A DNA stretch of 64,000 nt. Origin: UBA2199 sp964628035. Lineage in GTDB: Bacteria; Acidobacteriota; Aminicenantia; UBA2199. How positions within the stretch are numbered: position 1 is the first letter of the stretch; the number at the start of each line of letters is the position of its first letter. Shown here in pieces: positions 17,222 to 25,899 of the stretch. The notes beneath the pieces are model-generated. The model was not told the DNA's origin. It saw only the letters and a program-made list of their open reading frames with translations, and did not search any database. The translations under genes were made by a program, and so were the position numbers. Location: NCBI GenBank assembly GCA_964628035.1, contig CAZVPI010000008.1, positions 68,150 through 132,149 of the forward strand. Reading direction: 5' to 3'.

Positions 17222-18009
17222 GAGTCGCGCCTGCGGAAGAAGTCGAAGAACGAGCGCCTGGAATGGCTGGAAACCGGCTCGCCGATGTCGGGGATGGCCT
17301 CGTCGGCGAGGATGGCGGCCGGGATCCCTTCGAGGAACAGGTCGACTTTGTCAGGGTCGACGCCGGTGAGCAGGGCCCGGACATACGACAAGCCGGGGCG
17401 GCGGCTCTCCAGGTCGTGGGCGTCGGAGGCGACGACGTGGACCAGGTTGTCCTGCAGCAGGTCGTAGGCGCAGCGCCGCGCCTCGTGGCCGAAATCGCCG
17501 CGGAAGCTGCCGGCGTTCACCTGGCACAGGGCGCCGGCCTTGACCAGCTCGCGCAGCACCGCGGGAGAGCGCTGGATCTCCTGGTTGCGCTCGGCGTGGG
17601 AGATGACCGGGATCAGGTCCTCGGTCTGCGCCTTGAAGATGAACTCCTTGGTGTGGGCGTAGACGTAGTCGGCCGGGAACTCGAGGAGGAAATAGGAGCC
17701 GTTGTTGATGGTCAGCAGGTCGCGGTTGGCCTTGAGAATGGCCAGCAGGTCGGTGGTGAAATAGACCTCGGCGCCCTGGACGATCTTCAACTTCAGGCCT
17801 TCCCTCTCCAGTTGCTTGCGCCAGCGGGCCCAGGACTTGCGCAGCCCGTCCAGGTCCTTGAACCTGGACATGCCGCTGCAGCAGTGCGGGGTGACGACGA
17901 CGGTGTCGATGCCGTCGGCCTCGGCCAGGCGCAGCATGGCCAGCGAGGTCTCGTCGTCGCCGGCGCCGTCGTCGACGCCGGGCAGGTAGTGGCCGTGTAG
18001 ATCGATCAT
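17218..18009 (-). CDS. CpsB/YwqE-type PHP-family protein-tyrosine phosphatase
   Basis: 263 residues. It begins with the metal-binding signature MIDLHGHYLPGVDDGAGDD; most relatives have HCH where this has HGH. Further metal-ligand segments are VVTPHCCSGM, IPVISHAERN and VVASDAHDLESRRPG. These manganese-dependent phosphatases remove phosphate from the tyrosine tail of the Wzc-type kinase, and it sits two bases after the second kinase gene and before the first, an ideal position to reset both. The C-terminal ~15 residues are basic (SHSRRSFFDFFRRRDS). Confidence 0.9.
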   Translation of the reverse strand: MIDLHGHYLPGVDDGAGDDETSLAMLRLAEADGIDTVVVTPHCCSGMSRFKDLDGLRKSWARWRKQLEREGLKLKIVQGAEVYFTTDLLAILKANRDLLTINNGSYFLLEFPADYVYAHTKEFIFKAQTEDLIPVISHAERNQEIQRSPAVLRELVKAGALCQVNAGSFRGDFGHEARRCAYDLLQDNLVHVVASDAHDLESRRPGLSYVRALLTGVDPDKVDLFLEGIPAAILADEAIPDIGEPVSSHSRRSFFDFFRRRDS

Positions 18010-18011
18010 TT

Positions 18012-20252
18012 CTAGACTCTCCCCTCTTCCTCGGAGCGGTATTCTCCGTATTTGTAATGGTAGGGCGAATAGGCGTAGGCGAGGCGGCGCAGGTTGACCT
18101 TGTTCAGGATGAGACCGTACAGCTTGATGCTGAACCTGGCGATCTCGTCCCTGGCCTTCTGCACCACCTTGCGCGGCGTCTTGCCGCCCCAGGCCACCAG
18201 CAGCAGCCCGTCGGCATGCTCGCCCAGCAGGATGGCGTCCTGGATGCCCATCAGCGGCGGCGCGTCGATGAAGATGAAGTCGAAGTGCTGGCGCAGCGCC
18301 GCCATCATTTCGCGCATGCCCTTGGAGATGATCAGTTCCACCGGGTTGGGCGGGATGGGGCCCGAGGGCAGCACGTGCAGGTTGGGCTCGCCCGGGTAGC
18401 GGTGGATGATCTCCTCGATGCGGCCGCGGCCGGTGAGGAACGAGGAGATGCCGGCGGTGTTCTTGATGCGGAAGATCTTGTGCACGCGGGGGCGGCGCAG
18501 ATCGGCGTCAAGGATCAGCACTTTTCTGCCCAGCTGGGCGAAGGCCACGGCCAGGTTGATGACGGTGACGGTCTTGCCCTCCTGGGGCAGGGCCGAGGTG
18601 GCCACGAAGACCTTGGGCGGCTGGTCGGGGTTGGAGAGGAGGAGCGAGGTGCGGATGTTGCGGTAGTGCTCGGCGAAGGTCGACTCGGGGTCGCGGAGGT
18701 TGACCAGTTCGATGGCCTTGATCTTCTCCTCGTTCTGCTGCTTCTTGCGGTCGGAGTAATAATGATTGTAGTAGGACTGGGCGGCCCGGACGCCGACGGC
18801 CGGGATGTAGCCCAGCGCCGGGAGCTTCAGGATTTTTTCCACCTCTTCGGGCGACTTGATGGTGTTGTCGAGGTAGTTCAGGGCGAAGATGAGGAAGATG
18901 CCGCCGCCGATGCCCAGCATCAGCGCCATCAGGATCGTGCGCTGCTTGTTGGGCGAGAAGGGGCGCTGGGGCACGCGGGCGCGGTCGACGACCTTGATGT
19001 TGGAGGTCTCGGTCCCTTCCAGGCGCGAGGTGAGCATCGACTCCTTCTGCTTGCTGATCAGGAAGTTGAGCAGCGTGCGCATGTTCTCGACCTCGATCTT
19101 CAGGCTGTTGTAGTAGATGGCGTCGGCGTTGCTGGAGACCACGCTCCCCTTCTGCTGGTCGAGCATCTCCTGCAGGTAGTTCTCCTTCTTGAGCGCCGCC
19201 TGGTACTCGGCCTCGGCCTGGCCCAGCACCTTGCGGGCGATATCGTTCGTCTCCTCGCCGATGCGCTTCTGCAGGCCGTCCAGCTGCGAGCGCAGGCGCT
19301 GCATCTCGGGATAGGAGTCCTGGAAAATCTGCGACTTGCGCTTGTACTCCGACTCCTTGGCCGAGTACTCGGTCTTCAGGCTGGTGATCAGCGGATTGTT
19401 GCGAACTTCCGAATAGCTGTCGAAGGTCTTGCCCTTCAGCTCCCGGTAGGTGGCCTCGTGGTTCACCCGCTCGATCTGCGCCTGGGTGAAGGCGGCGTTC
19501 AGGTCCGACAGCTTCTGCACCACCGTGCTGTCGCTGCCGCGGATGTAATACAGCTCCTTGCGCTTGCCGTACTCCTGCAGCTCCTGCTCCTTCTGGGCCA
19601 GCGAGCGGCGCATCTCCTCGATCTGGGCGGTCAGGAACTCGGCCGCCTGCTTGGTCGATTCGGCCTTCATCTCCAGGCTGAACTCGATGAACTTGTCGAA
19701 CAGGGTGTTGACCGAATGGGCGGCCAGCTTGGGGTCGGAGGAGACGTAGCTCACCTCCAGCAGGCGGGTGTCGGGGATCTGGCTGACCCCCAGGCCGCCC
19801 AGGAAGGACATCGACTTGGCGTCGGCTATGAGTTCCTTGCGCGTCTCGGGGTCGACCTCCTTCTCCTTGCCGCCGAACAGGGGCTTCCTGGCCTTGGGTG
19901 CCCTGGCCTCGTTGCCGGGCAGGCGCTCCAGCTCCTCGACCACCTTCTGCGCCAGCGACTGGCTGGTCAGGATGCGGATCTGGGTGTTGATGTATTCGCC
20001 GCGGAAGTCGCTGTCGAAGGCCCAGTACTGGTTCAGCACGTTCAGGTTGCTGCGCCCCTCTTTTTCGATCAAAAGCGTCCCCTGGGCCCTGTACATGGGG
20101 GTTTGCAGCTGGACGCGTATCAGGGCCGCCAGCAGGACGAAGCCGGCGAAATAGTAGATGATCATGCGCCGCTTCTTGATGAGCTCCCAGATCTCATGGA
20201 AATGGATCCCTTCTTCCTGCAGCAGGTCCAGGCTTTCGTCGGCTGTGGCCAT
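18012..20252 (-). CDS. Wzz-type chain-length regulator fused to a bacterial tyrosine kinase (second copy)
   Basis: 746 residues from the ATG at 20252, chosen because AGGAG overlapping the upstream stop precedes it and the N-terminus then aligns with the first copy. Wzz helices are MIIYYFAGFVLLAALIRVQ and TILMALMLGIGGGIFLIFAL, with a long coiled coil between. Kinase motifs are SALPQEGKTVTVINLA, LILDADLRRPRVHK and FIFIDAPPLMG; the tail AYSPYHYKYGEY has six tyrosines. It shares long stretches with the copy at 12017-14266, for example EYQAALKKENYLQEMLDQQK here against ENSLQEMLTQQKGS there, so the pair arose by duplication and has diverged most in the kinase substrate tail. Confidence 0.9.
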   Translation of the reverse strand: MATADESLDLLQEEGIHFHEIWELIKKRRMIIYYFAGFVLLAALIRVQLQTPMYRAQGTLLIEKEGRSNLNVLNQYWAFDSDFRGEYINTQIRILTSQSLAQKVVEELERLPGNEARAPKARKPLFGGKEKEVDPETRKELIADAKSMSFLGGLGVSQIPDTRLLEVSYVSSDPKLAAHSVNTLFDKFIEFSLEMKAESTKQAAEFLTAQIEEMRRSLAQKEQELQEYGKRKELYYIRGSDSTVVQKLSDLNAAFTQAQIERVNHEATYRELKGKTFDSYSEVRNNPLITSLKTEYSAKESEYKRKSQIFQDSYPEMQRLRSQLDGLQKRIGEETNDIARKVLGQAEAEYQAALKKENYLQEMLDQQKGSVVSSNADAIYYNSLKIEVENMRTLLNFLISKQKESMLTSRLEGTETSNIKVVDRARVPQRPFSPNKQRTILMALMLGIGGGIFLIFALNYLDNTIKSPEEVEKILKLPALGYIPAVGVRAAQSYYNHYYSDRKKQQNEEKIKAIELVNLRDPESTFAEHYRNIRTSLLLSNPDQPPKVFVATSALPQEGKTVTVINLAVAFAQLGRKVLILDADLRRPRVHKIFRIKNTAGISSFLTGRGRIEEIIHRYPGEPNLHVLPSGPIPPNPVELIISKGMREMMAALRQHFDFIFIDAPPLMGIQDAILLGEHADGLLLVAWGGKTPRKVVQKARDEIARFSIKLYGLILNKVNLRRLAYAYSPYHYKYGEYRSEEEGRV

Positions 20253-20268
20253 GGTGCTCACGCTTCTC

Positions 20269-21132
20269 CTAGAGGATGCTCTCGGGGACGAACACGACGT
20301 CGAAGGCCTGCAGGGCGAAGTCCTTCTGCCCGCCGCCCAGGATCTCCTTGACGTCGACATAGATTTTCTTTTCCCTGCCGTCCTCGGTGCGGGTGACCAG
20401 CACCTTGCCGCGGCGGGCGCGGTCGGTGAAGCCGCCGGCCTGGGCGATGGCGCGTAGCAGGGTCACCTCGTCGGTCCCTTTCTTCATGCGCACGGCGCCC
20501 GGGTTCTTGACCTGGCCGAAGACATAGATGTCGAGGAACTGGCTCCCGGGCACGTTGATGATGTCGCCCGGGAAGATCGGGATGTTGTACCTGGGATTGG
20601 CCTTGACCAGCAGCTCGTCGAGCTTGATGGTCAGCGACAGGCCGGGGCCGCTCTTGAACTGGCGGAAGACGACCACCGAGTCGCTGGCCTGCTCGCTCAG
20701 GCCGCCGGCCATGGAGATGACCTGCAGCAGCGACTGGCGGCCGATCAGGTCGTGCTGGCCCGGGTTCTTGACCGCGCCCATGATCGATATCTTCTTGCTC
20801 TGGAACTCCTTGATGAAGATCGTCACCTGGGCGTTTTTCAGGTAGTTCTTCTCCAGCCTGGTCGCAAGTTCCTTCTCGAGTTGCAACCGGTTCAATCCCT
20901 CGGCCCGGATCTCACCCAGCAGCGGCAGGCTGATCATGCCGTTTTCAGAGACGCGGACCGTAATGTTCAACTCAGGGACTTCGAACACGGAGATCTGCAA
21001 CAGGTCCTTGGCGCCTATTTGATACTCGTAGGTTTGATCAGGAACGGAGCCAGCTTGCGCATGGATAAGACGTGGAAGCGGCAGTGATAGGGATAGCAGA
21101 AAGATGAGACCCAGAGTTTTTTTGCTATTCAT
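20269..21132 (-). CDS. Wza-like polysaccharide export protein (Poly_export/SLBB)
   Basis: 287 residues from the ATG at 21132, which has GGAG eight bases upstream and opens a clear signal peptide (MNSKKTLGLIFLLSLSLPLP, ending near HAQA). The Poly_export domain follows (YQIGAKDLLQISVFEVPELN, VSENGMISLPLLGEI), then two SLBB-type segments (SIMGAVKNPGQHDL and YVFGQVKNPGAVRM). There is no lipobox, unlike E. coli Wza. It would form the periplasmic/outer-membrane channel for the polymer made by this operon, docking on the Wzz-kinases encoded just downstream. Confidence 0.9.
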   Translation of the reverse strand: MNSKKTLGLIFLLSLSLPLPRLIHAQAGSVPDQTYEYQIGAKDLLQISVFEVPELNITVRVSENGMISLPLLGEIRAEGLNRLQLEKELATRLEKNYLKNAQVTIFIKEFQSKKISIMGAVKNPGQHDLIGRQSLLQVISMAGGLSEQASDSVVVFRQFKSGPGLSLTIKLDELLVKANPRYNIPIFPGDIINVPGSQFLDIYVFGQVKNPGAVRMKKGTDEVTLLRAIAQAGGFTDRARRGKVLVTRTEDGREKKIYVDVKEILGGGQKDFALQAFDVVFVPESIL

Positions 21133-21206
21133 GATTGGCTCCAAAAGAGAAGTGAAGAAGGATGGTGAAAGTGATTGTTCAGGAAAAATTCCCAATGTCC
21201 TTTTTT

Positions 21207-21269
21207 AAAAGAGCTCGTCATCGGCTCGCTACTACCACGGTCACTACCTCTACCCCTCATAGCTCTTTT
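21207..21269 (-). other. Inverted repeat in the barrel-export intergenic spacer
   Basis: AAAAGAGCT (21207-21215) and AGCTCTTTT (21261-21269) are perfect 9-base inverted copies separated by 45 bp, in the 142-bp spacer between the outer-membrane barrel gene and the Wza-like gene. It might attenuate or process the transcript; the long loop argues against a simple terminator. Confidence 0.35.
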
Positions 21270-21274
21270 CATGT

Positions 21275-22495
21275 CTAAAACCCATACTGCAAAAACGCTC
21301 CCCAGTAGCTCCTGGCATAATCGAGCTCCAGCACGTCCGATGTCAATCGGTATATGTTGTACGAAAAGCCCAGAGACGTTTTGCCGAAGAACGGGATGGC
21401 CAAATAATACTGCTGCTGGCGGATGCGGTCGCTGCGCTGTAACTGCAGGTCGATGAACGAGCGGTACCTCAGCCTGCCGTCGCGATGGTTGCCCCCGGCC
21501 TTCAGGAAGCGGGTCAGGTAGACCTCGGCCCCGCCACCGAAGGAGTTGTCATCATAAAATACATCGCTGGAATAATAAGAAAACCGTGTGTCGATCGCAT
21601 AGAAAACATTCAATCGCACGCGGTCGGCCAAGGTGAGTCGCACGTCTCCCCTGCCATTGGCCCGCTGGGTGGTTTGGTACAAGGGGTTGCTCGGGTCGAA
21701 GCGCCTGACGCCGATCTGGAAGCTCCCCTGCAGCGAGCCCTTCTCGGGGAACTGCACGCCCAATCCAATCTGTTGTGCTTTGGTATTCCTTTCCAGGCTT
21801 TGCTCGAACTTGTAGTCGGTCCGCTCGTAATGGGCGTAGATGATCGTGCTGGTGAATACCGGCTTGTTCAATCTGAAGCCAAACGTATTCTCCTCGTGGT
21901 TCAATCGTTCGGACAGATCGTAAGTGCCTAAATAGGGATCTTCATCATATTCAAGCTTGTTGAACGAAGCATAAGCGGTCACGAACAGGCTGTATGGCCT
22001 GCCTATATCGACCTCTCCCGACCATGCGCCGTCGCGATAATGGTAGGGGCTGCTGAACTCTAGCCGGGGCCTTTGGTAGAGATCGTTCTGCGCGAACCCC
22101 GCCTTGACATTGAACGGCCCGGCGTAACTGTGCGCCGCGGCCTTGAACTGGTTGCTCCAGGTCCTGAATTGCTCATTCTCCAAGTAGAACGAGTAGTATG
22201 GCAGATCTTCAACCTGCAGGATAAGCCTGTTGGCAACAATAGCCGATGCTCTTAGCCCCACTCCTATATCGCCCGTCCAGTCCGGGTATTCCTCTTCCTG
22301 ATACGTATAGATGCTGCTGGTATAGCCGACATTATCCAGCATGAGGAGCGGAGTAAGATATACGAACCCCAGCTTCAGTCTGGACTCATTCAGGATTTTT
22401 TCTTTGACTTTAAAGAAATCATCCGAGCCAATACTCAGTGTCAGTGTCAGCGTTAGTGTTAGGAAGAGAAGAAAACGGCGGAGACGATCACTCAT
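21275..22495 (-). CDS. Outer-membrane beta-barrel protein of exopolysaccharide operon
   Basis: 406 residues. A signal peptide with an odd Thr-Leu repeat (FLLFLTLTLTLTLSIGS) is followed by alternating hydrophobic/polar strands rich in Tyr, Phe and Arg and a C-terminal aromatic strand ending WGAFLQYGF. The terminal Phe is typical of BAM-assembled barrels. It is the first gene of operon A, ahead of the Wza-like exporter, so it is probably the accessory outer-membrane protein of the export machine. I cannot name a precise family. Confidence 0.7.
   Translation of the reverse strand: MSDRLRRFLLFLTLTLTLTLSIGSDDFFKVKEKILNESRLKLGFVYLTPLLMLDNVGYTSSIYTYQEEEYPDWTGDIGVGLRASAIVANRLILQVEDLPYYSFYLENEQFRTWSNQFKAAAHSYAGPFNVKAGFAQNDLYQRPRLEFSSPYHYRDGAWSGEVDIGRPYSLFVTAYASFNKLEYDEDPYLGTYDLSERLNHEENTFGFRLNKPVFTSTIIYAHYERTDYKFEQSLERNTKAQQIGLGVQFPEKGSLQGSFQIGVRRFDPSNPLYQTTQRANGRGDVRLTLADRVRLNVFYAIDTRFSYYSSDVFYDDNSFGGGAEVYLTRFLKAGGNHRDGRLRYRSFIDLQLQRSDRIRQQQYYLAIPFFGKTSLGFSYNIYRLTSDVLELDYARSYWGAFLQYGF
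22436..22459. repeat. Hexanucleotide repeat inside the barrel signal peptide
   Basis: Four 6-base units (CAGTGT twice, then CAGCGT and TAGTGT on the plus strand) encode the alternating Thr-Leu run of the hydrophobic core. Loss or gain of a unit would change signal-peptide length by two residues without a frameshift. Confidence 0.7.
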
Positions 22496-22604
22496 TGGGG
22501 ATCACCGGAAGAATTCCCCCAAAAGCCCTTTCCAACCGATGACACCCAAAAACAATGTATGAATTTTAGGAAAGGATGATCCTCATGCGGGACATCTGCG
22601 CTGG

Positions 22605-22814
22605 TCATGATGATGACTTGGCCAGGCCGCGCAGCATCTTGGATATTTCGTCGCACTCTCTTCGCAACCCCTTATTTTGGGAAGCCTCGATATAGCCAAG
22701 ATCCCGTCCCAATAACAAGTGATATTGTAACTCACCTGCCGACCCATTGGCAATACCCACGATCTGCGCAGAACTCGTTGTAAAAGACAAAATTGCCCCT
22801 CTATTCCCAGGAAA
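22605..22814 (-). pseudogene. Second four-helix-bundle (S23-type) protein remnant, C-terminal half
   Basis: After an in-frame TGA (22817-22815) the minus strand is open for 69 residues. VGIANGSAGELQYHLLLGRD then LGYIEASQ and RECDEISKMLRGLAKSSS match the last two helices of S23 proteins (family pattern: GS-x-x-EL-x-x-LL-x-A-x-x-LGYI, ...MLNGLIKSL). The first two helices are absent and the only candidate start is a TTG without a Shine-Dalgarno. It differs from the remnant at 10115-10354, so they are independent relics. Confidence 0.75.
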
Positions 22815-22886
22815 TCAGTGAATTTTTGGCTCCCTCAGGAGCTCTTTCAAAATACCGGCTATGTTCTCTTCGCTGACACGAACACG

Positions 22887-22903
22887 AAGAGCTAGCAGCT
22901 CTT
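22887..22903 (-). terminator. Hairpin at the stop of the regulatory-like secreted protein
   Basis: AAGAGCT (22887-22893) and AGCTCTT (22897-22903) are perfect inverted copies with a 3-base loop, overlapping the TAA stop of the gene that ends at 22902. There is no T-tract, so intrinsic termination is uncertain. Confidence 0.4.
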
Positions 22904-23414
22904 ATTTACCTGTCGGCGAAGTCTCTTTCTCAATGATCTTTACAAAGCCATACGTAGCCCCGGCGGTTACGCCACCGATAAGGGCCCAGCCGCAGGGGGT
23001 GAGGAAGAAGCACTTGGGCGACTTGCAGCGCAGCTGGTAGCCGGGGACCTCGTCGGCCTTCTTGGGCAGGGTGAGGCAGGCCAGCTGCTTCTTGGGCTCG
23101 ATCTTGATCAGCACGTCGACGTTGTAGTCCTTGCCGTCGTGCTGGATGCCGATGGCATAGGTGCCGGGGATGATGTTCTCGATCTTGTACGTGCCCTTCT
23201 TGTCCGATTTCTCCGACTGGTAGGTCCTCTCGGTGGTGGTCTCGCGGATCAGGACAACTGCGTTGGGAAGGGGCTTCTTGCCGTCATCGGAATAGACAAA
23301 ACCATGGAGCTTGCCGACCTTGGCTTCCTGTGCCGGAATCACAATGGGGAATAATGTGATCATGAACGCGGAAAGGGCCACCAGACTTATGTTTTTCCTC
23401 AGTAGACCTTTCAT
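22902..23414 (-). CDS. Secreted protein with a carboxypeptidase regulatory-like (Ig-fold) domain
   Basis: 170 residues from the ATG at 23414, which follows GGAGG by about nine bases. A signal peptide (LVALSAFMITLFPIVIPAQE) precedes a beta-sandwich domain of the CarboxypepD_reg-like type: LHGFVYSDDGKKPLPNAVVL, then KGTYKIENIIPGTYAIGI. A short Cys-containing stretch (CKSPKCFFLTPCGWALIGG) ends in a hydrophobic segment, so the protein may be re-anchored in a membrane. A promoter (23446-23473) shows it is transcribed separately from operon A. Function unknown; such domains usually occur in cell-surface proteins. Confidence 0.7.
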   Translation of the reverse strand: MKGLLRKNISLVALSAFMITLFPIVIPAQEAKVGKLHGFVYSDDGKKPLPNAVVLIRETTTERTYQSEKSDKKGTYKIENIIPGTYAIGIQHDGKDYNVDVLIKIEPKKQLACLTLPKKADEVPGYQLRCKSPKCFFLTPCGWALIGGVTAGATYGFVKIIEKETSPTGK

Positions 23415-23445
23415 GGTTTTATTTCCTCCAATCATTTCTGTGCCC

Positions 23446-23473
23446 ATTGTACCATGTTTTTTTCAAATTTCAA
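23446..23473 (-). promoter_or_regulatory. Sigma70-type promoter for the secreted regulatory-like protein
   Basis: On the minus strand TTGAAA (23473-23468), 16 bases, then TACAAT (23451-23446). The -10 matches that of the lepB promoter exactly. Confidence 0.55.
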
Positions 23474-23610
23474 GTAGTCAAGGGCAGTTTTGAGTTCTTT
23501 ACCATTTTCCTGATACGGGGGCGTTATTACGAACGAACAGCGGCAGTGAAAGCAGCAGCCGGGAGCGAGCGCGCGCGACGAGTGATGAGAAAAGCCAAGA
23601 ACAAGCTGCA

Positions 23611-23775
23611 TGATTCGAAATTCGTGGTTCGCAAAAGAACGGGAGTGACTTCGAGACGTTGGAGACCAGACGATGGACGTCAGCAAGGCAAAATAGACTC
23701 GGCGTAAGGCATCGGGTAAAAAGAATGTCCGCTCTCCTCACTTTTGCCTTTTGGTTTTTGCCTTGGGCATTCGCC
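23611..23775. repeat. Cluster of heptad arrays in a 390-bp gap
   Basis: Units in phase occur at 23611-23631 (TGATTCG AAATTCG TGG...), 23653-23687 (five units including TGGAGAC CAGACGA), 23701-23721 (GGCGTAA GGCATCG and a variant) and 23741-23775 (CTTTTGC CTTTTGG and three variants). The last two are inverted relative to each other. The remaining gap from 23474 to 23863 shows no gene that I can support. Confidence 0.7.
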
Positions 23776-23863
23776 CAGTCCCAGCGCTAAATGATTTCAT
23801 AGCGCCTTCCTTCCGTTTTTTCCTCTCTCTCGCTTTACCCCTCCACCCCTAAAATCTAAGTTG

Positions 23864-24619
23864 CTACTTCTTTGAGCTTTTGATTTCATCCATAAGATCC
23901 ATGAGCTGGTGAACATAGTCCGGGTTCTTTATCTTGCTGGCGTACTTTTCCCCTGCCACCAAGTCCCCCCTTTTCAAATGGCAATACGCCAGGTAGAACT
24001 GGGCATCTTCTCCGAGGTCTCCTCCCAGTCCGTCAATGACTTTTTCCAATCTGCCAATGCAGCGCCTGTGGTCTCCCTGCTGGAAGGCCAGATACCCTTC
24101 CAGGAAGCGAAGCCGGCGTTCGTCGTTCCTCATCTTGCCCATGACCTTGAGGTTGGCTTCGGCCTGATCAACCTGCTTGACCCTGAGCAAATCCCAGGTT
24201 TCGTAAAACATGTTCATGAAGGGCAGCATTCCGGGCTGGGCGCCGGGCTGGTCCAGATAGTTCAGCGCCCTGATCATGTTGACGATCTCCTTCTCGATCT
24301 CCCTGGGCCGCTTGGCCTTCCTGCTCCCCTCCTCTCCCAACACCGTTTTCATCTTGTCCAGCAGCGCCCTGGTCTCCCCGATCGCCCCCTTTTTGTACTG
24401 GGTGATCGCGTAGAAATAGTAGAGCTCTGCCACAAATTCCTTTTCGTCCAACAATCCAAACTCAGCCAACTGGAAACTTTCCAGGGCTTCGTCATACTTG
24501 CCCGCCTGGTATTGCAGCTTGCCCTCGTTCAGCAGATTGGAATAGAACGGATCAGCAGAATAGAGCAGCACGGTGCTTGTTAGGATTAGCAGGGTCGGCA
24601 ATAACGTTTTGAATGCCAT
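23864..24619 (-). CDS. Secreted TPR-repeat protein
   Basis: 251 residues from the ATG at 24619, which has GGAG six bases upstream; an in-frame ATG four codons earlier is possible but lacks a ribosome site. Signal peptide: FKTLLPTLLILTSTVLLYSA. TPR-type helices follow: NEGKLQYQAGKYDEALESFQ, LYYFYAITQYKKGAIGETRA, and near the C-terminus FLEGYLAFQQGDHRRCIGRL and AQFYLAYCHLKRGDLVAGEK. It is probably a periplasmic protein-interaction scaffold. It has its own promoter, so a link to the polysaccharide operons rests only on location. Confidence 0.7.
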   Translation of the reverse strand: MAFKTLLPTLLILTSTVLLYSADPFYSNLLNEGKLQYQAGKYDEALESFQLAEFGLLDEKEFVAELYYFYAITQYKKGAIGETRALLDKMKTVLGEEGSRKAKRPREIEKEIVNMIRALNYLDQPGAQPGMLPFMNMFYETWDLLRVKQVDQAEANLKVMGKMRNDERRLRFLEGYLAFQQGDHRRCIGRLEKVIDGLGGDLGEDAQFYLAYCHLKRGDLVAGEKYASKIKNPDYVHQLMDLMDEIKSSKK

Positions 24620-24641
24620 TTTGTTCTCCATGTTCTGAAGG

Positions 24642-24670
24642 ATTGTAACTGATTTTTGGGTGGGGGTAAA
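24642..24670 (-). promoter_or_regulatory. Sigma70-type promoter for the secreted TPR protein
   Basis: On the minus strand TTTACC (24670-24665), a 17-base spacer and TACAAT (24647-24642), 23 bases before the ATG at 24619. This is the third TACAAT -10 in the window. Confidence 0.5.
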
Positions 24671-24696
24671 GGGATATACAGGCTATAGCGGATTAT

Positions 24697-25890
24697 TTAA
24701 AACTCAATCCCATGAGAGCGGATCCCTATATTGTACGATATGAAAATCAGGCTGACCAACAGATATTGAATTGTCATCGCCCATGCCAGAAATTTTCGCG
24801 ATTGGATCTCGCGTTGAAGCAGCAAGATAATGAATGGGAGAGCGACAAAAACATGCGCTGAAGCGAGGCGGGAATGAATCAGGAAAGCGGCCAGGAAACC
24901 GCAAAAGATATACAAGAAGATATTTCTCTCAGCGATTTCCTGTTGGCGCAGGATCAATACGAGCCCCAGAAGCCCCGATAAGATGAACGGGAACAAGATC
25001 CAGGCATAGGGAAGACGGATTAGTTTTTCAGCTTGGCTTGCGAAATTAGCGATAAAGCCGTTGATATGATTTGCCCCATTGTACGATGAATAGGCCGGGA
25101 TGGAGAGAAACAACGGCGGCAATAGGAAAAGCAGGGGGATGTTCCTGGTTTTCAAGATGGATCGGAAATGCGCCAGCACGACAAGGAAGAACATGAATCC
25201 CATGTTGATCAGGACGATGTTCAGATGCTCGAGGCTGGGATGGAACCCATGGGAAGCGAACTTCGGATGAGTGAAGCCGCCCCAGGCGCAAAAAATTGCG
25301 GCTGCAGGCAACAGGAATAGCGCCTTTCTCCCAGAATTGAGGACAAAACTTCCCGGCGTCAATTTGCGCTCAAGCACCAGCGTCCCTTCATAAAGGATTA
25401 TCGCCGCGACGGCAACAACCATCCACTGCTGGGACAATACTGCCAGGGCCATGCCAACATCGGCAACGGCTTTTGAGCGCTTGACCAGATAGAAATACGT
25501 TCCGGCCAAGGCAAAGCAAACTCCCCAGCCATACATGTAGNNNNNNNNNNTGAAAAAGGCCAGCAGCGTCAACCGACTGTGTGCACTCGAAAAAGTCCTT
25601 GCCACCCGATCGAAAAAGAAAATCGCCAACAGGAACACGATGAAATTCATGATCCGCAAGGCTTGAAGCGAATGGAATGCGTGCAGCACTCCATGCCCAA
25701 CCAAGTACGGCAAAGGCATATAAGCGCTCGAATAATCAGAATGAGGATCGACTATCTTTTTGAACGTAATATTCTTTGCCAAAGGATAATGGTAGTTCAG
25801 CTCATCTCCAAAGCTTGGTGTTATAAATATGGCAATGAAGCACAGTGTTGCCATTCCCGCAATCGATATTCCAATCCACTCTTTTTTCAT
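24697..25890 (-). CDS. GT-C-like polytopic membrane protein, possible glycosyltransferase (contains assembly gap)
   Basis: About 397 residues with roughly 10 hydrophobic helices. Near the N-terminus, after the first helix, ITPSFGDELNYHYPLAKN carries the acidic motif expected in the first periplasmic loop of GT39/PMT-like GT-C enzymes that use polyprenyl-phosphate sugars. The ATG at 25890 is preferred because the 19 upstream codons are partly heptad repeat. Ten N at 25541-25550 interrupt the gene; the frame happens to continue but the true gap length is unknown. It is the last gene of operon B. Specific substrate unknown. Confidence 0.6.
   Translation of the reverse strand: MKKEWIGISIAGMATLCFIAIFITPSFGDELNYHYPLAKNITFKKIVDPHSDYSSAYMPLPYLVGHGVLHAFHSLQALRIMNFIVFLLAIFFFDRVARTFSSAHSRLTLLAFFXXXXYMYGWGVCFALAGTYFYLVKRSKAVADVGMALAVLSQQWMVVAVAAIILYEGTLVLERKLTPGSFVLNSGRKALFLLPAAAIFCAWGGFTHPKFASHGFHPSLEHLNIVLINMGFMFFLVVLAHFRSILKTRNIPLLFLLPPLFLSIPAYSSYNGANHINGFIANFASQAEKLIRLPYAWILFPFILSGLLGLVLILRQQEIAERNIFLYIFCGFLAAFLIHSRLASAHVFVALPFIILLLQREIQSRKFLAWAMTIQYLLVSLIFISYNIGIRSHGIEF
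25541..25550. other. Assembly gap (10 N)
   Basis: Ten undetermined bases inside the GT-C-like gene. The round length suggests a placeholder rather than a measured gap. Confidence 0.95.
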
Positions 25891-25899
25891 TCTCAAAAT

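Noticed and set aside
21207..21269. Rho-independent terminator inside operon A
   Set aside because: The 45-base loop is long and the genes on both sides belong to the same pathway, so I list it only as an inverted repeat.
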